Origin: Verrucomicrobiota bacterium | GTDB taxonomy: Bacteria > Verrucomicrobiota > Verrucomicrobiia > Limisphaerales > UBA8199 | DNA length: 8,416 nt | Direction of reading: 5' to 3' | NCBI GenBank assembly: GCA_026397855.1 | Contig: JAPLUA010000597.1 | Span: 1-8,416 of the forward strand | Shown: piece by piece, positions 6,417 to 8,416 of the stretch | Layout: every line of letters begins with the position of its first letter | Position numbering within the stretch: the stretch's first letter is position 1 | Notes under the pieces: generated by a model | The model's input: the letters and a program-made list of their open reading frames with translations, nothing else | Database searches by the model: none | What the model was told of the DNA's origin: nothing | Program-made: the position numbers and the translations under genes

Positions 6417-8072
6417 TCACGACCGATTCAGCGCGCTCAGCACCGCGCGCACGGAGGCGAGCTCGATGTTGGTGTCCACCCCGGCCCCCCACCGGGTGCG
6501 GCCGTCGCTGTGCTTGATCTGGATGTAGGCGATGGCGGCGGCCTCCGCCCCGGCGCCCAGGGCGTGCTCGCTGTAATTGGCAATCTCGAAGCGCGGCACG
6601 CCCGCGGAGCTGAAGCCGTGGACCAGCGCCGCCAGGGGGCCGTTGCCCTCGCCGGCAATCTCGACGGGCTGGCCGTCGCGCAGCAGCCGCGCCCGGCACT
6701 GGACCTTCCCGTCGCGGCTCTGGGTCTCGAAACCCTGGAGCTGCCAGGGGGTGGATCGCTCGATGTATTCCCGCCAGAACATCTCCTTCAGCTCGGCGCC
6801 GCTCACCTCGCGGCCCAGGCGGTCCACCTCCTCGTTGGCGATCGGGCCAAACTCGCGCTGCATATCTTTGGGCAGCACAACGCCGTATTCGTTTTCCAGC
6901 AGGTAGGCCACGCCGCCTTTGCCGGATTGGCTGTTGACGCGGATGACCTCGCGGTATTGGCGGCTGATGTCGGTCGGATCAATGGTGAGGTAAGGCACAT
7001 CCCAATGCTGCTGGCGGCCGGTGTCCCATTCGGCCAGGCCCTTCTTGATCGCATCCTGGTGCGAGCCGCTGAAGGCGGTGAAGACCAGCTCGCCGGCATA
7101 GGGATGGCGCGGCGGGATGGTCATGCCCGTGCAGCGCTCATAGACGTCGCAGATGGCATTGAGATCGGTAAAGTCGAGCCTGGGGTCAATGCCTTGCATG
7201 TAGAGGTTGAGCGCCACCGTCACAATGTCGAGGTTCCCCGTGCGCTCGCCGTTGCCGAAGAGCGTCCCCTCGACGCGGTCCGCCCCGGCCAGCAGGCCCA
7301 ACTCCGTCGCTGCCGTGCCCGTGCTGCGGTCGTTGTGGGCGTGCAGGCTGATGGTCAGCGAGTCGCGGTTCCTGATGTTGCGGCAGATCCACTCGATCTG
7401 GTCGGCATACACATTGGGCGTGGACACCTGGACCGTGTCCGGCAGGTTCAGGATCATCTTGTGCTCCGGCGTCGGCTTCCAGACCTCCATGACAGCCTCG
7501 ACGACCTCCTTGGCGAACTCGACTTCGGTGGCGCTGAAGCTCTCGGGTGAATACTGGAGCCGGACCTCCGTGCCCTTGAGCCGGTGCAGGCGCTCCTGCA
7601 CCCACGTGGCGCCGCGCACGGCCACGCGGATGATCTGTTCCTTGGACATGCCGAACACCACCCGGCGTTGGGCGGGAGAGGTGGAGTTGTACATGTGAAT
7701 GATGGCTTTCTTCGCGCCAACCAGCGAATCGAAGGTGCGCTCGATCAAATCCTCGCGCGCCTGCACGAGCACCTGGAGCCAGACGTCATCGGGCGCGCGG
7801 TGTTCTTCGATGAGCCGGCGGTTGAAGGTGAACTCGGTATTCGAGGCCGAGGGGAACCCGACCTCGATTTCCTTGAAGCCGCATTTCACCAGCGTCTGGA
7901 ACAGTTCGAGCTTCTGGCCGACGTTCATGGGGACGGCGAGTGCCTGGTTGCCATCCCGAAGGTCCACGCTGCACCAGATCGGCGCGCGCGTCAGGGTGCG
8001 GTTCGGCCACTGGCGGTCGGGCAAATGGACCGGCGGGAACGGACGATATTTGGCAGACGGTTCTTTAAGCAT
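6417..8072 (-). CDS. leuA: 2-isopropylmalate synthase (LeuA, long/type 2 form)
   Basis: This enzyme catalyses the first committed step of leucine synthesis: acetyl-CoA + 2-oxoisovalerate to 2-isopropylmalate + CoA, in the cytoplasm. The 551-residue protein is of the long class related to the Mycobacterium and fungal enzymes. The TIM-barrel domain has VDLRDGNQA (36-44; catalytic R39, metal ligand D40), HAHND (244-248; metal ligands H244 and H246) and GNGERTGN (273-280; ligand N280). The H244-N280 spacing equals that of the M. tuberculosis enzyme. In subdomain II, SGSHQDA holds the candidate catalytic His H338, and Y373 lies just before the conserved VNSQSGKGG (379-387). The C-terminal part (about 430-550, with GEGNGPLAAL) is the regulatory domain that binds leucine for feedback inhibition. 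The ATG at 8072 starts a normal N-terminus (MLKEPSAKYRPF); only a weak purine-rich AAGAAAG precedes it by about 10 bases. Transcription is predicted to be controlled by the leucine attenuator directly upstream. No leuB, leuC or leuD is in the window. Confidence 0.97.
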   Translation of the reverse strand: MLKEPSAKYRPFPPVHLPDRQWPNRTLTRAPIWCSVDLRDGNQALAVPMNVGQKLELFQTLVKCGFKEIEVGFPSASNTEFTFNRRLIEEHRAPDDVWLQVLVQAREDLIERTFDSLVGAKKAIIHMYNSTSPAQRRVVFGMSKEQIIRVAVRGATWVQERLHRLKGTEVRLQYSPESFSATEVEFAKEVVEAVMEVWKPTPEHKMILNLPDTVQVSTPNVYADQIEWICRNIRNRDSLTISLHAHNDRSTGTAATELGLLAGADRVEGTLFGNGERTGNLDIVTVALNLYMQGIDPRLDFTDLNAICDVYERCTGMTIPPRHPYAGELVFTAFSGSHQDAIKKGLAEWDTGRQQHWDVPYLTIDPTDISRQYREVIRVNSQSGKGGVAYLLENEYGVVLPKDMQREFGPIANEEVDRLGREVSGAELKEMFWREYIERSTPWQLQGFETQSRDGKVQCRARLLRDGQPVEIAGEGNGPLAALVHGFSSAGVPRFEIANYSEHALGAGAEAAAIAYIQIKHSDGRTRWGAGVDTNIELASVRAVLSALNRS

Positions 8073-8113
8073 GATCGTATTGCTTTCTTGTTAGCACCAC
8101 CGGGCGGTCAGGG

Positions 8114-8152
8114 AAATAAAAAACCCCACCGCCGGCTGCGGCAGTGGGGTTT
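8114..8152 (-). terminator. Intrinsic terminator (attenuator) in the leuA leader
   Basis: Read on the - strand, AAACCCCAC (8152-8144) pairs perfectly with GTGGGGTTT (8129-8121). A U-G wobble follows (8143 with 8130), then GCCG/CGGC (8142-8139 with 8134-8131) around a 4-base loop CAGC. This 14-bp stem runs into six T (8123-8118), one A and three more T. The wobble pairs only in - strand RNA (it would be C-A on the + strand), and the T-run lies on the leuA-proximal side, so the element works in the leuA direction. It lies after the leader-peptide stop (8172) and about 40 bases before the leuA ATG. Confidence 0.93.
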
Positions 8153-8189
8153 AGTAAACTCTCGTGAAAGGCTACAACCCGACTGCCGC
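8138..8189 (-). promoter_or_regulatory. Antiterminator pairing between leader-peptide end and terminator 5' arm
   Basis: On the - strand, GCGGCAGTCGGGTT (8189-8176) matches the complement of AACCCCACTGCCGC (8151-8138) at 13 of 14 positions; the mismatch is the C at 8181. The upstream strand lies inside the last codons of the leader peptide and the downstream strand is the 5' arm of the terminator, so the two structures exclude each other. A ribosome at the leader stop codon (8174-8172) would cover the upstream strand and leave the terminator free. A ribosome stalled on Leu codons 7-9 (8222-8214) would leave it exposed. This is the classical arrangement of amino-acid operon attenuators. Confidence 0.88.
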
Positions 8190-8240
8190 GCGGGACAGCA
8201 GCAGCGCACTCGAGAGCAGCAGGTCTAGTTTGAAATTCAC
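8172..8240 (-). CDS. Leucine-rich leader peptide of the leuA attenuator (leuL-like)
   Basis: A 22-codon ORF from a GTG at 8240 to a TAG at 8174-8172. Eight of 22 residues are leucine: L5, L7-L9, L13-L15 and L22, including two Leu triplets (LLLSSALLLS). Such density just upstream of a leucine biosynthetic gene and a terminator marks a translated attenuator leader, functionally like E. coli leuL but unlikely to be related by descent. Codons are mostly CTG, with one CTA (L5), one CTC (L9) and one TTG (L22). An in-frame TGA lies 5 codons upstream and the only standard start between is the GTG. No Shine-Dalgarno sequence is visible, but the predicted transcription start falls on the GTG itself, so initiation is probably leaderless. 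The last codons (18-22) form the upstream strand of the antiterminator. Confidence 0.88.
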   Translation of the reverse strand: MNFKLDLLLSSALLLSRAAVGL

Positions 8241-8246
8241 AGGGGC

Positions 8247-8275
8247 AGGATATCATCCGTCACACGTGCGGTCAA
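8247..8275 (-). promoter_or_regulatory. Sigma-70-type promoter for the leuA leader
   Basis: On the - strand, -35 TTGACC (8275-8270, 5 of 6 matches to TTGACA) and -10 TATCCT (8252-8247, 4 of 6 matches to TATAAT) are separated by exactly 17 bp. Six bases follow the -10 before position 8240, which is both the expected start of transcription (within a base or so) and the G of the leader peptide's GTG. The mRNA from here to the leuA ATG would be about 170 bases. Confidence 0.7.
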
Positions 8276-8354
8276 ACCGTTTCTTCCGTCCGTCCGGGCG
8301 GGGGGTGCAAGACAGAATTCTTCGGAAGCTGGAGTATACTGAGGAGTCCCCGGC

Positions 8355-8416
8355 ATGCACTACACCCGGAACTGGAGAAGCTTCTCCCTCTCCCCTGCAG
8401 CAGGGGAGGGCCGGGG
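8355..8416 (+). other. Open reading frame running off the window end; doubtful gene
   Basis: From the ATG at 8355 the frame stays open to the window edge (20 codons, beginning MHYTRNWRSF). GAGGAG (8341-8346) sits 8 bases upstream, and TATACT (8335-8340) could be a -10, although no -35 is found at the right distance. The visible residues continue SLSPAAGEGR, the kind of sequence produced when a GC-rich palindromic intergenic repeat is translated by chance. I therefore regard this as more likely non-coding repeat than gene, though a real short gene divergent from leuA cannot be excluded. Confidence 0.25.
8374..8416. repeat. Adjacent palindromes, probable copy of a dispersed intergenic repeat (cut by window end)
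   Basis: A perfect 14-bp palindrome GGAGAAGCTTCTCC (8374-8387) is followed by a 19-base inverted repeat centred on 8399 (arms CTCCCCTGC and GCAGGGGAG, 8390-8408; an 8-bp stem if three bases stay in the loop) and a GC-rich tail (GGCCGGGG). The motif CTCTCCCC...GGGGAG(GG)GCCGGGG is of the kind scattered between genes in many GC-rich bacterial genomes. Only one copy is visible here, so its repeat status is inferred. Confidence 0.5.

Noticed and set aside
6192..7550. Long + strand frame antisense to leuA
   Set aside because: This is a shadow ORF caused by high GC at third codon positions; the - strand encodes an unmistakable LeuA with all catalytic motifs.
8065..8256. 63-codon - strand frame overlapping the leader, terminator and first bases of leuA
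   Set aside because: It runs through the terminator hairpin in a frame different from the Leu-rich leader and has no domain-like sequence. The attenuator reading explains the region better.
8073..8275. T-box riboswitch controlling leuA
   Set aside because: No T-box consensus was seen, and the leader of about 170 bases is accounted for by a Leu-rich peptide with terminator and antiterminator.

Overview
This GC-rich window most resembles a chromosome segment from a member of the Verrucomicrobiota (Pedosphaera/Limisphaera-like or Opitutus-like). That is an inference from three things: the very large sensor kinase with a two-component-propeller ectodomain, the style of the NarL-type response regulator, and the long (type 2) LeuA. 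No 16S or other decisive marker is present.

Layout. (1) Positions 1-1042, + strand: the catalytic tail of a HisKA_3-type histidine kinase, cut by the window edge, followed by a NarL/LuxR-family response regulator that seems to have lost its interdomain linker. (2) 1043-1353: a 311-base gene-free spacer with four tandem 11-bp repeats, a short hairpin and a 12-bp palindrome. (3) 1354-2457, + strand: the universally conserved GTPase ychF, meeting the next gene tail to tail with a 4-bp overlap. (4) 2454-6158, - strand: a 1234-residue membrane sensor kinase (signal peptide, possible lectin-like region, 14 propeller blades, Y_Y_Y domain, one membrane helix, HisKA_3 + HATPase). Three bases upstream of its start lies the stop of a 46-codon ORF with a clear signal peptide. 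(5) 6417-8072, - strand: leuA, 2-isopropylmalate synthase. (6) 8114-8275, - strand: a compact, apparently complete leucine attenuator: promoter, 22-codon leader peptide with eight leucines, antiterminator and intrinsic terminator. (7) The last ~60 bases hold palindromic, repeat-like DNA.

How it works together. The best-supported regulatory system here is the leuA attenuator. The end of the leader-peptide gene matches the complement of the terminator's 5' arm at 13 of 14 positions. Ribosomes stalling on Leu codons should therefore free an antiterminator, and efficient translation should favour termination before leuA. The promoter position suggests that the leader peptide is translated from a leaderless mRNA starting at its GTG codon. 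The two kinases and the single response regulator suggest phosphorelay signalling, with the large kinase probably sensing an extracytoplasmic ligand, but neither ligand nor target genes can be read from the sequence. leuA, the small secreted ORF and the large kinase run in the same direction with no evident terminator between them.
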